Below, one piece after another: positions 11,510 through 25,030 of a stretch of 64,000 bases of DNA (positions within the stretch are counted from its first letter, which is position 1; each line of letters opens with the position of its first letter). The notes beneath the pieces were generated by a model. It saw only the letters and a list, made by a program, of their open reading frames with translations. It was not told where the DNA came from and did not search any database. The DNA lies in the NCBI RefSeq assembly GCF_023856365.1, contig NC_064537.1, positions 9,312,324-9,376,323 of the forward strand. The letters run 5' to 3'. The position numbers and the translations under genes were made by a program. This DNA is from Brienomyrus brachyistius (Eukaryota; Chordata; Actinopteri; Osteoglossiformes; Mormyridae).

Positions 11510-13300
11510 ATGACCTCGACGTCTCTGCACCCCCCCCCCCCCCCCCAACAACCCCCCTCCCCCCACCTTCTGTAGTTCAGGAATCAAAACTCCATCTGTC
11601 TCCCCGGAAAGATGCTGCCTGTTAGAGGCACAGCTCAGAAAGAGACGTCAAATGTAATTGTCAGTTACACCTCCAAAGCGTGATATTACGGAAAATCAAC
11701 CATCCAGAAACTGCTGGGACGAACCAGGACAGCCGCTAGCAGAGGCTCTGGACTTGACAGGCTGTGGATAAACAAAATGGCCACCGTGAGGCCCTGCGGT
11801 CATGCTGTTCGGGTCCATTAACACCATCCTTTAAGAGTAGAGCATCTAGAATCAACCAATGCACAGTTGTAAATTACACTCTCTCTCCCCCTCCCCCAGT
11901 ATATCAGCTTTTTTTTTTTGTCAGTTTGGTGTTAAGTGCACACCTCTTTGGAAGGTGCCAGTTTGGGTGAATTTTTTAGGGGGGGTGCACCTGAGTTAAT
12001 AGGGCACAGATATTCAAGCTCATGTTGAAGTGAAGCAACTTTAAAGAAAACTTTACAATGATCAGCTGCGGAAACACAAAACAAACGCAAAACTGACAAT
12101 GGGAAAAGAAATGCAAAAATGACTTTTTTGATATGCATTACCTCATTCGGGTTTTTGTCTATGGGGAAAATTAGTAGTCGAATAATAGTTACTACAAAAG
12201 GCATTAACATAAATTAGATGCGTCACACCGCTCGTCTTGCGTTTTAACAAACTTATTGTTATTATAATGATTATTATGATTATTATTTACAATTTTCTCC
12301 TGTGAAATATTCCTCTTTGTTCCTGAGTATCTGTACCACAGTTATGAATATAATTGCTGTCTCTCTTATATTCTGTTGGCATGAGTGTCTGTACGATGCA
12401 TTACTCGGCACAAGAGTACCTTGTAAATATGCGGTGTAGCCTGTTACTTACGGACACGACGACACGCCTCCAGACGGCGGATGGAAGTGCATGCGTGGAT
12501 TGAGGTTTCTATGGGGGTGGGTGGGCACAGAGAAATGCTACCTACCACGACCTGTGCTGGGTTACACTGCACCATCAGGGCAAAACGGCACCAACGTTTT
12601 GTTTTGTCTGGAAAACGCCAGGGGCGCCGACCAGCCCCGGATTGGGCTCTGTCTGGTCATGTGACATGACCTTTTTAAACACAGAGGTTATTTTTGTTAA
12701 TGAATTGTTACCTCTCTCCTCTCTAAGTCCAACAACCTGGTTCCCAAGCGGGTTCCCCATTCTCTAGATGTGTGAGAGTAGTTCAACTGTTCATCTATGG
12801 AAGACACAGCCAATTTCTTACTATTATTTGTCTTTTTTTTATTTTTAATAAAGTTGGCAATTGTGGGCAATGTGAGGAGATCTGGACAGTGACAGAAAGA
12901 TGTTACAATGTATAAATTCTGGTTGTAGAATCGCTGAAGCTTAATTCCATATCTTCTAAATTGTATGTTTTTTTTTTGTTTGGTTTTTTTTTTAGATTCC
13001 AAAGATTCTTCAAAAGCACATTTCTGGACACACGTAATCGTGTTATACTGTATATTATTGTTGCTGTTATTATTATTGCTGTTATTATTATGGATGTTTT
13101 GATGTTACGTTATTTTTTATATTTTCTTTCCTTTTTCTGTGTGTTGCCTTTTCAGAGAGGTTCATTTAGATGCGACTTTTTAACTGTAGTCAAGGATTAA
13201 TACTTTAGACGAGGGTTCTCAATGCTATCAGATGACTAAAGGCAAAATGAATTACGTAACCGCAATCTTTAGGAGGAATATCGACAATAAAAGCTCAATT
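11510..13300 (+). other. rbfox2: rbfox2 3' UTR (probable)
   Basis: Follows the TGA at 11507-11509. Starts with a long C-rich tract (11528-11566) and then turns AT-rich. Candidate poly(A) signals AATAAA lie at 12847-12852 and 13286-13291; the true end cannot be decided without transcripts. Confidence 0.6.
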
Positions 13301-15214
13301 TCATTCTACATTATATTTTTTTGAGTTTGAAACATTGATTTTTACCCTCGTTTGGGTCGTCTTCCTTTTCATTGTAATTGAAGGGGTCGACCTTATGAAA
13401 TTGAAATGTGTGTCATTATTTCAAGCGATGAATAACAGCCCAAGTGGTGAAGATGAGACTTTTTTTCCCTTTTCGTGACAATGAGCTGTGTTTAACGTAA
13501 TTTAATTAGGCCTACCTGCCGGATAAAAGCTTATCCGGAAAGCACACTCCTCCTCTCGTTTGTATTTGGCAATGAGTCTCGTTCTTTATGAAACACTGAT
13601 TGGGTTCTTTGTCAGGCCAAACCACTGAACGTTTTACTGGAGATTGGAGGAGGGGGGTGATCTCTGATTCTGCACATGTGACACAAAGGTGAAAGGTCAA
13701 GGGTGGAAGGCTAAAGCAATATCATTGGTTACTGATGTGTGTGGGATCATCCTTTACCTTTTTAAAGGTATTTTTAGTAAAACCTTAAAAGTTGGCATAT
13801 ATCAAGGTTTGGCTAGAGGTGAGGTTGCATATCAGACATGTGCATGTTATTAAAAAAAGAGAATCGCCCTGGGGTGCGAACAAAATGTTCATATTGCGAT
13901 GTTATGGGCGTGTCCCCGTTTTGGCATTGGCGTGGAGGGTGCAGCAACATCTCATTTTGCGTCTGTTTATTCGTTTGGCACAGACCATGTGACACGTCCT
14001 CATATGCATTCCGCAGTCATGCTGTACTTCTGTGCGTTGCATGACAAACGAGCATAAATCCTGTATGAAAACACGCCACGTGACCTCAGAGATGCGGGGC
14101 GTGCTTTTTTTATTGTTCCCCATTAAGAATGTCATTGTCTTTGTTTCTATCCCTTGGTTTACAGTGAGTGATATCGTGTATTTTCTCATATTTCTTTCAT
14201 TATGTCTCTTTTTTGTTGGTCTGTTTTCTATTAAATGTACATAAAGGTTTTTTAATATCTTGTCAGCTGTTTATATTGACAGTCATCGCAAATGATGATG
14301 TGCTTCACCTAAACGACTGTGTATGGGGAAACTGGTTGCAGTTGGGAACATTTAAATATTTGCCTTTAGTGAAAAAACAGGAAAATCGTAGACTTTTCTG
14401 AGGGTAGTGATGGATCAATTAATAAGCAATGGGTACAACACCCCTCTCTTCGCAACGTAACGTTGGTTAAAACAGCAGGGAGCGGTCTCTTAACTGGTCT
14501 CCGTTAAATGAATAACAGTTTTTCTATAAAACGAGAAAAAACCCTTGTAACAGCTCTCGGATCGATTACTACAGCACACGGTTAATCTTAGAGCTTCACT
14601 GCAGAAAATTATCTGCGCAGTGGCGTCGATCTAGTTGAGCACTGCTGCAACAAAAATAAGGCGTTTTAGGGACCCCGTACCGCATGCGTGACCATTAGAA
14701 AATCATTTATTAAAAAAAAGCACTATATCTAGGGTTAACTGCCAGCTGGGACGTCTTCTGCAGCCGTCATTAACAAAATAAATCTAAATAACTCCATCGA
14801 TCTCCCGTAGGTGCCACCTATTTCACAGCGTTCTGTTTATAGCGACTATAACAAAAACTCCTTATAAGTCATGCTTTCATAATAGAAGATCGACCTAATT
14901 TCAGATGGATATTTTCTTAATGGCTTGGGCGTTATCTTTAGCATAACTTTGAGTATTCTGACATTTTGGCTCCCTTTATATACAATGATGTCAAATGCTT
15001 CTGTTTAGTATTTATTCGTTACAAATGGCACTTTGGTGGTGTATTAGGTAGCACTGTAGTATTTTTCATGCTCTGCGGCGTCCTGGCAGCCTGTCCTGCA
15101 CGTCAGCCCCACGTCCCCTAAGCTGCCTGTCATGATTCCGGACATCGGGTATGTGAAAGGAATAGACGTTTAGTGTAAAGTTTCTGAACATTTCGAATAT
15201 ATTTGCTCCATGTG

Positions 15215-15365
15215 CGTTTAAATGGTGTGTGAGTATGCGATGGGTTGGAGCCCCATCCTGGGTTGTGTCCAGCCTTGCGCCCGTAGCTCCGAACCCCCTG
15301 CGATCCTGAATAAGACACGCAGAGTTACTGAAGATGGATGGATGGGTGGATGGGCGGGCGGACAT
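15215..15365 (+). mobile_element. L2-type LINE 3' end fragment
   Basis: Carries the fish L2-like 3' end signature: a 'GCGATGGGTTGGAGCCCCAT' block, 'CTGCGATCCTGAATAAGAC', and a terminal run of ATGG units. No coding remains are seen. Confidence 0.7.
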
Positions 15366-17524
15366 GTGCGTTTACGTGCATACAATAACTTTCTCTTTTA
15401 TTTTTCCGTCGTGGAAAGCTGAATGATATGGGATTTGAGACGTGTGTTCTTTGTGTTGTAATTACACTGACAACCACAGCGTGTCAGTATAACTGCATTA
15501 ATCACCGCTAAGATCGGCAGCTCCTTCTCAGCGCTATTATAAGAAATTGCGGGTTTAGGGCTGCACGGTGGCCACACACCCACCTCTTTGAGCTCGTGTG
15601 GATTTCCTCCAGCAGAACAGAAGGTCTGGACGTTTTGCAGTCCCTTGATTAGGTGGAAGGTTGAGCCAGGAGGATATTCGGGGACAAGACTGCAATTCTA
15701 CCGTCGGCAAGCATTTCTCAAAATGAGAAGGATAGTTTTTCACATTGTTAAGATGAGCTTCAGACTTTTCCACCCCAGGATGAAATACTAAATAATTTAT
15801 ATACGGCACATAGTGTAAATATAGATGCACATGTTCAGAATAAGATAATGAGGTTTTTGACGCTATCAGTCTCGAGTTTTTGCTCTGCTCTCAGTCTCAC
15901 TGCAGAGGTAGTTTTGAAGTACAGTCTTGCCTGTCACTGAATACAGTCGGATATGTATTTGTGTATTCAGATGTATAACTGGATACGAAATCTCTCACCC
16001 ATTTAGCCTAATTTTCCCCGTATAATCCCATTAAGATTAAGCAGGGAACGGCCATGACGCTGACTGTTCCAAGCAGAGCTATACTAAGGATGGTGTAGTA
16101 AACGTCATACGCGAGTGACCCAGGAGTCTCAGTCTCCTGCTCAGAGGTTATCAATCTTCCGACTGACATGGTGTTTATTCCCCAGAAACAGAAAAAAGGG
16201 CAGACGTGCTTTCCAGTGCTTCATTACGGGTCGGACCAAAGCTTTGGGTGAAGCGTTATGCATTTTACTCTGTCCTGAATTAATATTTCTGTGACTATGC
16301 ATGGTTTCCACCCTTTTCTTCTTTTCCTCCTGGCCTCGCTTTCTGTAATTTGGGATGGCTCTATTAACGACATCCATCGTTGGCACCATCAGTATTTATT
16401 GTCTGAGGACGTGTGCTATATTAAAATCCATCTGGATCGATTTCCTGAGGCTTGCAGTGGCCTCAAATTTACATAAATTACATATGTGTGTAATTTTAGC
16501 TACATATAATTATACATTATAGCTACACTGATGACCCTCACGTATCGCTTAAATCAAACCTAACTGCATCAGCAGCATCGTTGAAATTCTACACACTGGT
16601 TTAATCCATATTTAAATATGGGGGAAGATATTACTTTTTTTTTTATTAGTAATCAAGCTTGGGGTCTTGGTGCCCAGTCAGAAACTGTTTTATTGAAAAC
16701 TGGCATAGAATAAACAAAGGAACAGCCGGTGTCTGATCATTATTTTAACAATCTTTCCTAGAAATTCTGTTTATAAAATTACTTTAATGTGTGGAGAGTG
16801 TCGGTCACCTAGACCGGCGTGCAGAGGGGGTGTTGCTGGTGCGGTTTGACCAGGGTACTGCATGGGCTTTGACTGGGACTGTGTGTGACTGTATAGTCTG
16901 AGATTATATTAGTACTCTCACATTCACATTCACATCGGTGGAGATTCCACTCATGACAGCATCAACAAATTGATATATCATCATGCTTACAGCTTTAAAT
17001 ATGTAGTGCTGCGTGTTTATCTGTTGTTTTGTTCCTGCTCTCGATTTTGGGGGATCCAGACTGGCAAAAAAGACTTTGTAATTCCATCTCTTCTTTTGCC
17101 AAGAACTTTCGGAAAGAATGAATGACCGTCTTTGGTTGACTTCTTTGCGTTTTCGTTCACAGCGTCGGCAGACTCCTTCCCGCCGTCAGTGCAGCTTCTC
17201 TGTCTTGAATGTGAACCCGTTAGGTCTCTTTTTGAATAGCATTGGCTAAAAGTCACTGTCACAGTCACTGTGAATAGACGCATGGGAGTTTGCCAGTGTT
17301 CATGACATGAGGTACATGACAGTTAGAGTTTTCACCATGTGACACGCGCTACAGATGCCGATTGGCCGTCACCTAGCTTAGTCACACTCTATACCTATCT
17401 CATTGACATGCAGTAGTGCTTTCCTTGCCTGGGATCTGAGCTGACACTATCCCCCGTGCCAATCAGCGAACCTTCCTCTTCATACTACTCCACCCCACCT
17501 TTGCTCTCTATTGTTTCCGAGATT

Positions 17525-17745
17525 GTATTTTGTATTTATTTAGCATTTACTTTTATCCAGACTCATGTATAGTTGAGCAGGTCGGAGCAAGCTAGTCCCT
17601 GGACCAATTGGGGTTAAGCGTCTTGCTCTGGGGCCCGACAATGACATCACTCTGCCCACCAAGGGATTTGAGCTGATGACCATTTGGATTATAGACACAC
17701 ATTCCTAACTCACTGAGCCAGACGCTGCCCGTAAAGAAAAGCACT
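17525..17745 (-). mobile_element. tRNA-derived SINE (V-SINE-like), reverse orientation
   Basis: Read on the minus strand it begins with a tRNA-like head (TGGCTCAGTGAGTTAGGA as box A, then a box B-like GGTCATCAGCTCAAATCCC) and ends with CTGGATAAAAGTAAATGCTAA, close to the GGATAAAAGCGTCTGCTAAATG tail known from vertebrate V-SINEs. Confidence 0.75.
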
Positions 17746-18143
17746 TGACTCCAGGGAGACTGGTATGAGGACTAAACCACCATCTATTGGCTTCCAGTCT
17801 CAGTCCCTCACTGGTCCCTGCTCTACACAATAAAGCCAAACTGGGCCAATCTGTGACAGACCCAGCCGTTGGACACTAAGGCTACATTTAGAGTCCGGTT
17901 GTCCCAGACAGACTGCTGGCCTGTTTTCCACATGCCCAGAGTCTGCAGAGTTACTGCTAAAATGAGTGTTTAAAGAGGCCGACTGGCATGGGTTGGCTTT
18001 GGATGTGTCTGCATTAAGCTGTGGGTATAGCAGGGGTGAGATTCAGGTGATGGTCAGAGTCACCGCCGGTGATGGGTGAGCATCACTATCAGCCTTGCTG
18101 TGTCATTGATCACTTGTACAGCAGCAAGGCGAGAGTGCCCCTG

Positions 18144-18165
18144 CCCCCCCCCCCCCCCCCCCCCA
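18144..18165. repeat. poly-C tract
   Basis: A run of about 20 C flanked by C-rich sequence; no gene context. Confidence 0.9.
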
Positions 18166-18211
18166 GGCCAGATGATTGAGGACCTCCCTAGACGTCATGA
18201 TGGCAGGCAGG

Positions 18212-18376
18212 CAGAAGTGAAGATTCCAGGACCAGAGAGTACAAATCCAGACCAAGGTTTTGTTTCAACCAACCAACTGAGTATAAAGAGTCACAATCAC
18301 AGAGTACCCAACTGGGTGGTTGAAACGAAATCATGGTCTGGATTTGTATTCTCTGCACCTGGAATCTTCACCTCTG
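18212..18376. mobile_element. hAT-type MITE, 165 bp, with perfect 8-bp target duplication
   Basis: Ends are CAGAAGTGAAGATTCCAGG and CCTGGAATCTTCACCTCTG, part of inverted repeats of about 50 bp. The element is flanked by an exact 8-bp direct repeat CAGGCAGG at 18204-18211 and 18377-18384. An 8-bp duplication and CAGAGGTG ends are hAT features. It is too short to encode a transposase. A same-length relative lies at 38163. Confidence 0.92.
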
Positions 18377-19745
18377 CAGGCAGGACAGATGGACCGAGAA
18401 GAGCCCCCCAAGGACAACAAAACAAGTCTGTGTCTGAGGTAATGATGAAGAACAGTCAGAAAGATGTCCTGTCTCTCCCCTCTTTCTGAAAAAGGGCATT
18501 TTTTGGTCATTCTGTGTGCATGAGTATTGAATAAGTTTCTCTGAAATTATAAAAGCGGATCCTCATACGGCTGACTGGTGCAGCACAAACAATATATATT
18601 TTTGCCCTATATAAATATATAATACAGCTCTTCTGCGTTAATCCAATTTTCATCAAATAGCAATTCAACCCAGAATATTTTAAATAATCCTGTAGCAGAA
18701 TCTTATTTATTTGTAGAAAATTTCCATTCTGCCTCGCATTCTTCACCTGCTTCCTGCAGATTATGGCCACTGGCCTCGGACCAACATCAGTGGTTCCCCC
18801 ATGAATCCTCAGCGCCTGGATGAGTTAAGAGCCGACTGACTCGTTATAGGAAATGTGTGGCGTTTCCTCCACCTGGCTGTGAGCCCTGTGCCAGAAAATA
18901 AAAAATAAGGATGGTTATTTCATTACCTCTTACATCAGTGTGCGAGAGGCTGCATGCCGGAGGTCATGGCAAAGCAGTCAAAAAATAAACAGGGCGGAAG
19001 AAAACTGATTATCTTCAGTCCTGAAACCTGACTGTCATTTACTGCAGTTCAAAGGGCTGCCCTTGTGTCATAATAAGTCTCTACTATTACTGAATGAGAT
19101 AGAAAATGCCCTCCATATTGTTACATCACACATACAATGGCATCTCCAAAGTGTGTGCTCCTCTGAATGGGGGGGTGCCAGAGGTGCTCCAGGTTCCTCC
19201 ATCAAAAAAAAAATGCCGTTTGAGATTCTAATGCTTAATTATATGCAGGGTGTGAGGTCTCCGCGACACCTTGGGCAGGATCCAGGTTGTCTGTGACCTT
19301 GCACTGGACATGCAGTGTAGCTGCATAAGGAAGTGTGTGTGGCCGCTGAACTGGCCACTGGATCAGGGAAATGTGATGAGAGGGAAGATTTCAGTTGCTT
19401 CAATTAAAATTTTAATCAAGAATTCACATTATAAAACATGCAATACTTGCTGAAATACAAGAAAACACAAGGTAGCAAAAATACATTTGTTTTGTGGAAA
19501 AATAATACATTTGTAAAATATAGATTGTTATTCCTGAGCTGTAGCGCTAAGGTAAAATTGGCTCTGCATTGTATGTCTTTGATACACAATAATTTCAGTC
19601 GCAGTGACATTTAACGACACATTTATGGTTGCACACATCTTTCTTTGTTACAGGTTGCCCTTGAGGGTAGTGTTGTCTGGGGAAATCAGAGTATGGTGCA
19701 TATTTAATCAGATCCTCATTGTAATCTGGGGCCCCAAAGGCATAT

Positions 19746-20030
19746 CCATGTGGAAAGTGTGGATGGTGTAGCCTGGGGTCCGACTGGGGAGTCCATGTGG
19801 AAAGTGTGGATGGTGTAGCCTGGGGTCCGACTGGGGAGTCCATGTGGAAAGTGTGGATGGTGTAGCCTGGGGTCCGAATGGGGAGTCCATGTGGAAAGTG
19901 TGGATGATGTAGCCTGGGGTCCGAATGGGGAGTCCATGTGGAAAGTGTGGATGGTGTAGCCTGGGGTCCAAATGGGAAGTCCATGTGGAAAGTGTGGATG
20001 GTGTAGCCTGGGGTCCGACTGGGGAATGGT
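19746..20030. repeat. 47-bp minisatellite 3' of pde6h
   Basis: Six units, each containing CCATGTGGAAAGTGTGGATG and TAGCCTGGGGTCC, with 47-bp spacing (for example 19746 and 19793). The array starts about 40 bp beyond the pde6h stop and probably lies in the pde6h 3' UTR. Since 47 is not a multiple of 3 and no unit carries a stop, all three minus frames stay open, producing long spurious ORFs. Confidence 0.95.
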
Positions 20031-20066
20031 GAGCGACGGTAAGAGGTGGGGGTGGAAGAAGGAGGT

Positions 20067-20789
20067 TCAGATGATGCCGAATTTGGCCAGGTCACTGAGC
20101 TCCATGTCACCGAAGGCTTCCCAGGGACAGATGACAGTGATATCTGAAAGAGCAAGAGAGTGCTGTGAACTGTGCACCCTAGGAAAGCCATTATTATGAG
20201 TAATACTGGTACTGTGCATTATAAGGTAGCCATTATTATAAGTATTATGTGTACTGTGTTCCCAAGAATGACTATTATAATAGAGTACTTATTGTACTCT
20301 GTTCCACTGACAGGGATTTAGTGATCGTTACCTGTGCCGAGACCCTCCATTCCTGGGATGTCGTCTCCAAACCTGAGTGCCGGTGGAGGGAGGAAAAGCG
20401 TATGAGCACAGAGAAGTAAACAGTAAATGCTGGTTTAGTTTTATTATGCAGCTTAATGTGAAGTATTCTGAGTGCCTGTTATTACCAGACAGCATGTGCA
20501 GATGGTGACCGCAGAGGTGAATGTGCATGAATGCATTGATGCTCATTAGTGACCCTTGAGAGAGACGCCGGGGACTTGCGGCTTGGTGTCCTTGAGAGTG
20601 GCTTTTCCCGGTGGTCACTTCCCGCTCCTGCCTCCCAACTTACCCTTTCTGTCCGGGCTTCGGGGCCTTGCTCTTAAAGGTGCGGGTGGTCCTCTGCTTG
20701 AACTTGGGGGGTCCCTTCTTGGGACTGCTAGGTCCTGCCACGGCAGTGGGGACAGGTAGGGTGCTTTCTGTGGGAGCCTCTCTGCTCAT
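20067..20789 (-). CDS. pde6h: Cone cGMP phosphodiesterase 6 inhibitory gamma subunit
   Basis: The gamma subunit blocks the PDE6 catalytic site in photoreceptors until activated transducin removes it. Three coding exons on the minus strand (20789-20644, 20372-20332, 20143-20067) give 87 residues, the usual PDE6G length. The N-terminus [12 protein letters not shown] is variable. Residues 23-45 form the Pro/basic region ([11 protein letters not shown], then RTFKSK), which binds PDE6 and transducin. [14 protein letters not shown] follows at 49-62, and the inhibitory C-terminus is [11 protein letters not shown]...LAKFGII (Cys68 and Trp70 in conserved positions). The ATG is 14 bases inside an exon whose acceptor is TTTTCAG, so a non-coding first exon lies upstream. 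Sequence alone would allow pde6g; linkage to erp27, mgp and wbp11 (human 12p12.3) supports pde6h. Confidence 0.93.
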
Positions 20790-20974
20790 CTCTGGGGTTT
20801 GCTGAAAAGATTTGGGGGAGGGGAGGGTGTGAGTGCAATACACCCACCAGGAAGCACCAGCCTTTTAACTCAGCATGTACTTTCTTTTTTTACCCTATAC
20901 TGCCCCCTACCTGTCACTTTCTTCATACTATACACACTTATTGCTCTTGCATGCTGCTAATCCTTATCGATATC

Positions 20975-21030
20975 TATCCATCCATTCATCATCTAACCTC
21001 TTTATCCTGGTCAGGGATTGCAGAGTTAAT
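20975..21030 (-). mobile_element. L2-type LINE tail fragment, reverse orientation
   Basis: ATCCATCCATTCATCATCTA followed by CTTTATCCTGGTCAGGGATTG is the complement of the common fish L2 3' end. Confidence 0.6.
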
Positions 21031-21884
21031 CCTTATAAATGACCTTAAATTAAACCCTGTTGAGTTACATAACCCTCGACACTTTCCGGAATAATCTGCG
21101 TTATGTCTGTAATTACAGCCTATTTTCGGATGCCGTCAGACACAGACGCACAAAAAGGCCGAAAGGGGCCTGTTTCTATTCAGGGCTGTATTTTCTGAGA
21201 TTAGAATGAATGTGTTCTGGAATAAAATCTGTGCAACAGTAAGGATATGTTACTGCTAGCCTTGTTACTCGACTGCTGCATGTGGGACGGTGTATGGCTG
21301 CATGCATGAGGTTTTATATAACCAGGTCATCCACAGTCAGCAGTTCTCACTCTTGGATACTTTGTAACACAGGTTCTTTGTAGGTCTGACCCCCCCTTGG
21401 AGTTTAATGTCCTTTCATGTTCTCTTTCCTCTCTACATCCCTTCTCCCATCATAGCTGCTTTGTATCCCCGCATAGACAGGCAGGCAGCGGCCTAGTGGT
21501 GAGGCTTATTGTGTTTGCGACCTAAGCTTAAAATGACTAAAGAACAAACCTAGGCTTTGTTAACCTGGCTAACCTGATCTGATGACAGCCATTACAGCCA
21601 CTTCTGTGCTGTAACTGAATATGCACATTTGAATATTTGGATCTAATATTTCATTAGTATAGTAACAGAATATTGAGTTATATTTCTAACATCTTGAATA
21701 TTTCTATAGCTTTGCATTTGTTACAGTGTAATAATTAACTTTAACAGGTAATTGCTTTATATGATGAACTTGATAGGCTGCTGAGTTTTGTATAGAAGCG
21801 TAAGGATGCAAGTAAGACAGCAGAAGCCTTGAGCCTAGGAGCATCACAGTCTTTTGACCGTCACGTGTGCGCGTGTCTGCATGT

Positions 21885-22015
21885 GCCCTACGATGGCCTG
21901 GCATCCCACCCAGGGTGTACCCCAGCCCCGTGCCCCGCGATGGCCTGGCATCCCACCCAGGATGTACCCCTGCTCTGTGCTGCCTGGGACAGACTCCAGG
22001 CCTCTCTGTGACTCT
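21885..22015 (+). mobile_element. L2-type LINE 3' end with an internal duplication
   Basis: The block GATGGCCTGGCATCCCACCC occurs twice (21892 and 21938) before GACTCCAGGCCTCTCTGTGA and AAGATGGATAA, the usual order at a fish L2 3' end. Confidence 0.65.
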
Positions 22016-22999
22016 TAGAAGATGGATAATGTGTGACTCATAAAGTGAGTAAATAAGTGAGAGCTTCCTCTAGCTGAATGACATCATCTTTACGGCTTCA
22101 CCCTCTCTGCATGATCGCATGCTTACCCAGGTGTTGCTAATGTACAGGTAATTATGACACGAAGCCGAGAAGACTTGTTTAATTAAAATCACGTTGATTA
22201 ATCTTTCTATAATGCCATTTCCCCGGGTCTGTTATGGCATTTGTGTTATTCCCCTCCATGCCTAGTGAATAAATACACAGCAGGTACGTTGGAGAGTAAA
22301 TTGTACCTAATTGAATTTAGTTAACATAAACTCATCATTCCTTTTAGTATATGTTAATGTGCCTAAGGTTGCCAAGCTAACAGCAGACTTGGAAGCTTCC
22401 ACACTTTGCGGTTTCCTCATTGCGCTGCCCCAATTGTACCGGGACCCTAAGCGTCCAGCATCTCTGCATCTCCCTCTCTCTCCCTCACTCCTGCTCCTCT
22501 TACCTTCCTTCCTTGGGGCGTTTGGTCTCCCGTTCCTCCCTCCCTCTTTCCGAGAGCCGGTGTAGTGATCGGGCTCCTTGGTCTGTGGATCCTCGTTACT
22601 TCCTCTTCTCTCTGCTATCTGGTGTTTCTCTCCACCTCCTCTCAGTCCTACCTTTTTATACCCATCCTCCTGCTCACATCTCCAGCAGCCTCCCCCCCAT
22701 GTACAGTGACAGGGATAAGAAGGTGTATTTTAAGGCCTGACTTACGGGTGTGTAAGCCTGCATGTCTTTGCAGGAGGTCTCTTAAAATCAGCCTCCTTGA
22801 ATTGAGATTTAGCCCTTTTCTCTGAATCCTGCCCTAAATATAAACTCAACCCAGAATAAACCCCACATATATTTCTATTGCGTTTTTTTCCTTTGTTTTT
22901 GTCAACAAGCATTTATCCTTCATCAAAGTGAAAGAATGTTTCCATAATGTTTGTCAGTGTCAGTCATCATAATGTAGAATATCAGTGATTCTTTAATAC

Positions 23000-23525
23000 C
23001 GTGGGTGCCTGTCCCCTTGGGTGCCATGTCCTCTTGGGTACCTGTCCTCTGGGGTGCCATGTCCCCTTGGGTGCCTGTCCCCTGGGGTGCCATGTCCCCT
23101 AGGGTGCCTGTCCCCTTGGATGCCTGTCCCCTGGGCTGCCTGTCCCCTTGGGTGCCATGTCCCCTAGGGTGCCTGTCCCCCTGCGTGCCATGTCCCCTGG
23201 GGTGCCTGTCCCCTGGGGTGCCTGTCCCCTTAGGTGCCATGTCCCCTAGGGTGCCTGTCCCCCTGCGTGCCATGTCCCCTGGGGTGCCTGTCTCCTGGGG
23301 TGCCTGTCCTCCTGCGTGCCATGTCCCCTGGGGTGCCTGTCCTCCTGCGTGCCATGTCCCCTGGGGTGCCTGTCCCCTTGGGTGCCATGTCCCCTAGGGT
23401 GCCTGTCCCCCTGCGGTGCCTGTCCCCTGGGGTGCCATGTCCCCTAGGGTGCCTGTCCCCCTGCGTGCCATGTCCCCTGCGGTGCCTGTCCCCTTGGGTG
23501 CCTGTCCCCTTGGGTGTTCCAAACC
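23000..23525. repeat. Short-unit VNTR (GTCCCC / GGGTGCC)
   Basis: Roughly 25 to 30 alternations of GTGCCTGTCCCCTTG and GTGCCATGTCCCCTAG type units of about 15 to 16 bp. Both strands are open over most of the array, so ORFs here are artefacts of repeat composition. Confidence 0.95.
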
Positions 23526-25030
23526 CATGTCCCTTGCTGAGAGTTCATCTACCCTGTTTCCAGTTTTGCTCTTTTCCCTTAATTGTATTTGGCAACAGGT
23601 TATATGTTTAAATACCAGGACTGGTTCTGTACCGTAGAGCTCTGTGTTTTAGTGAACAGAGCCAATAAAATGTTACCGAAGATGTAAGATCTGCTGAGGA
23701 AGCAGAACAATGGAGGGATGTGTTTGTCCACTTCATGTAACTGATAATTATTTCAAATTGTAGATTATAGACTCAGTAGCCGTTGGTTTCTTGTGCTAGT
23801 CCAGTGATGCCTGTAATCCCACTGTGATGCACCTTTCAAGAGCTAGATACCAACTAAACTAATGTACCATATTATCCCACTTACTGTTTCCCCTGGTGGC
23901 TGCGCAGAAGACTGTTGAGCCTAACCCAGAAAATAATTCCATATTATGTTTTTCTATCCCTCCATACTTTTACCCTGGCAAAAAAAAAATAGTACATATA
24001 TGCGCAACAAATTTGACGTGACTGTAAAATAATTTGCTCTCAAAGTTGATGCATCAGTCGTCATCAGCCAATGACGAGTACGAGTATATAATTTTTATGA
24101 AATTTTATGATGCCTGTTTAAGATTTTTAATAATGGATGACTTGCGCTGGGTGTTGCCCCTGGGGAAGATTCTGAAATCTCAGTAATGTTTGGTGGACAG
24201 AGGTCCACTAAGGCATGGGTGAGAGCCAAATCTATTTAAACTGGTTTTAACTGGTTTCAACTGGTTTCATGCACTAGAAATGTAATCCAGGTACGGCCGT
24301 GCATATATTCTCAGATATATACAACATTACTTTCTTGTTGAGGTCTGTTTTGGCGCAGAGGATGTCGGAGTTCCAGTACCACTGGAACTAAGCACTGGAA
24401 TTCAAACTGGAGGAAGCTTAAGGCCAGAGGTTTGTGTCCTGGAAGCTTTTGATTCATGTCCCAGAAGGAGTTTGACGAAGAGCTTCACTTGATCTGCTAC
24501 ACAGAATGGTTATGTGTATGTTGATAAATTATATTTATTGATATTATTTATTAATATTTTAAATCCTGGTTTAATCCTGGTTCTGCTGGCAGAAGGCTAC
24601 GCTGAGCAGCAGGCTGCTTCAAGGGTCAAAATTTCTAAGACAGCAGTACACAAGAATAAGGTGAAATACTATTCTGGTAAATATTACAAATGAAGCACCG
24701 GCGTAGTATTAGTTGTTTAAAATAAATTAAGTCGGTAATAATGAAAAATTATTTCAATCCAAGTAAATGTTACAAAAAAAATTCCAAAAATTCTCAAGAA
24801 AATGATATTGTTCGAGCTGCTGAACTGCTGTACCGAGATTGCAAAAGGCGTCGTGCTCACCAGTCAGCTAAATTAGTGCATAAGTGGAGACTTAACCTGC
24901 CATCTGCTTAAAAATGCTTAGCGAGAGAGTAAAACAGTGGCAAGTGTAACCCTCAGTCCCAAAGCCTTATTGTGTAATCTGTTCCTCACCTCTATTTTAA
25001 ACCTTGTTTTTATCGGTTAATATCGGTTAC

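Larger units (their letters stand above)
13301..19740. other. Intergenic region between rbfox2 and pde6h
   Basis: No exon with recognisable protein similarity was found on either strand. The open frames are short, mutually overlapping and lack splice context. Recognised contents are an L2-type 3' end, a tRNA-derived SINE and a 165-bp MITE, listed separately. Confidence 0.7.

Noticed and set aside
19595..20191. 198-codon minus-strand ORF and two overlapping ones with repeated HFPHG / HTFHMD blocks
   Set aside because: They come from the 47-bp minisatellite without stops in any minus frame. The real coding sequence is pde6h, in a different frame upstream.
22923..23637. ORFs on both strands rich in GTG/PRG and CPLGC repeats
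   Set aside because: These are products of the GTCCCC VNTR; opposite strands are open over the same interval.
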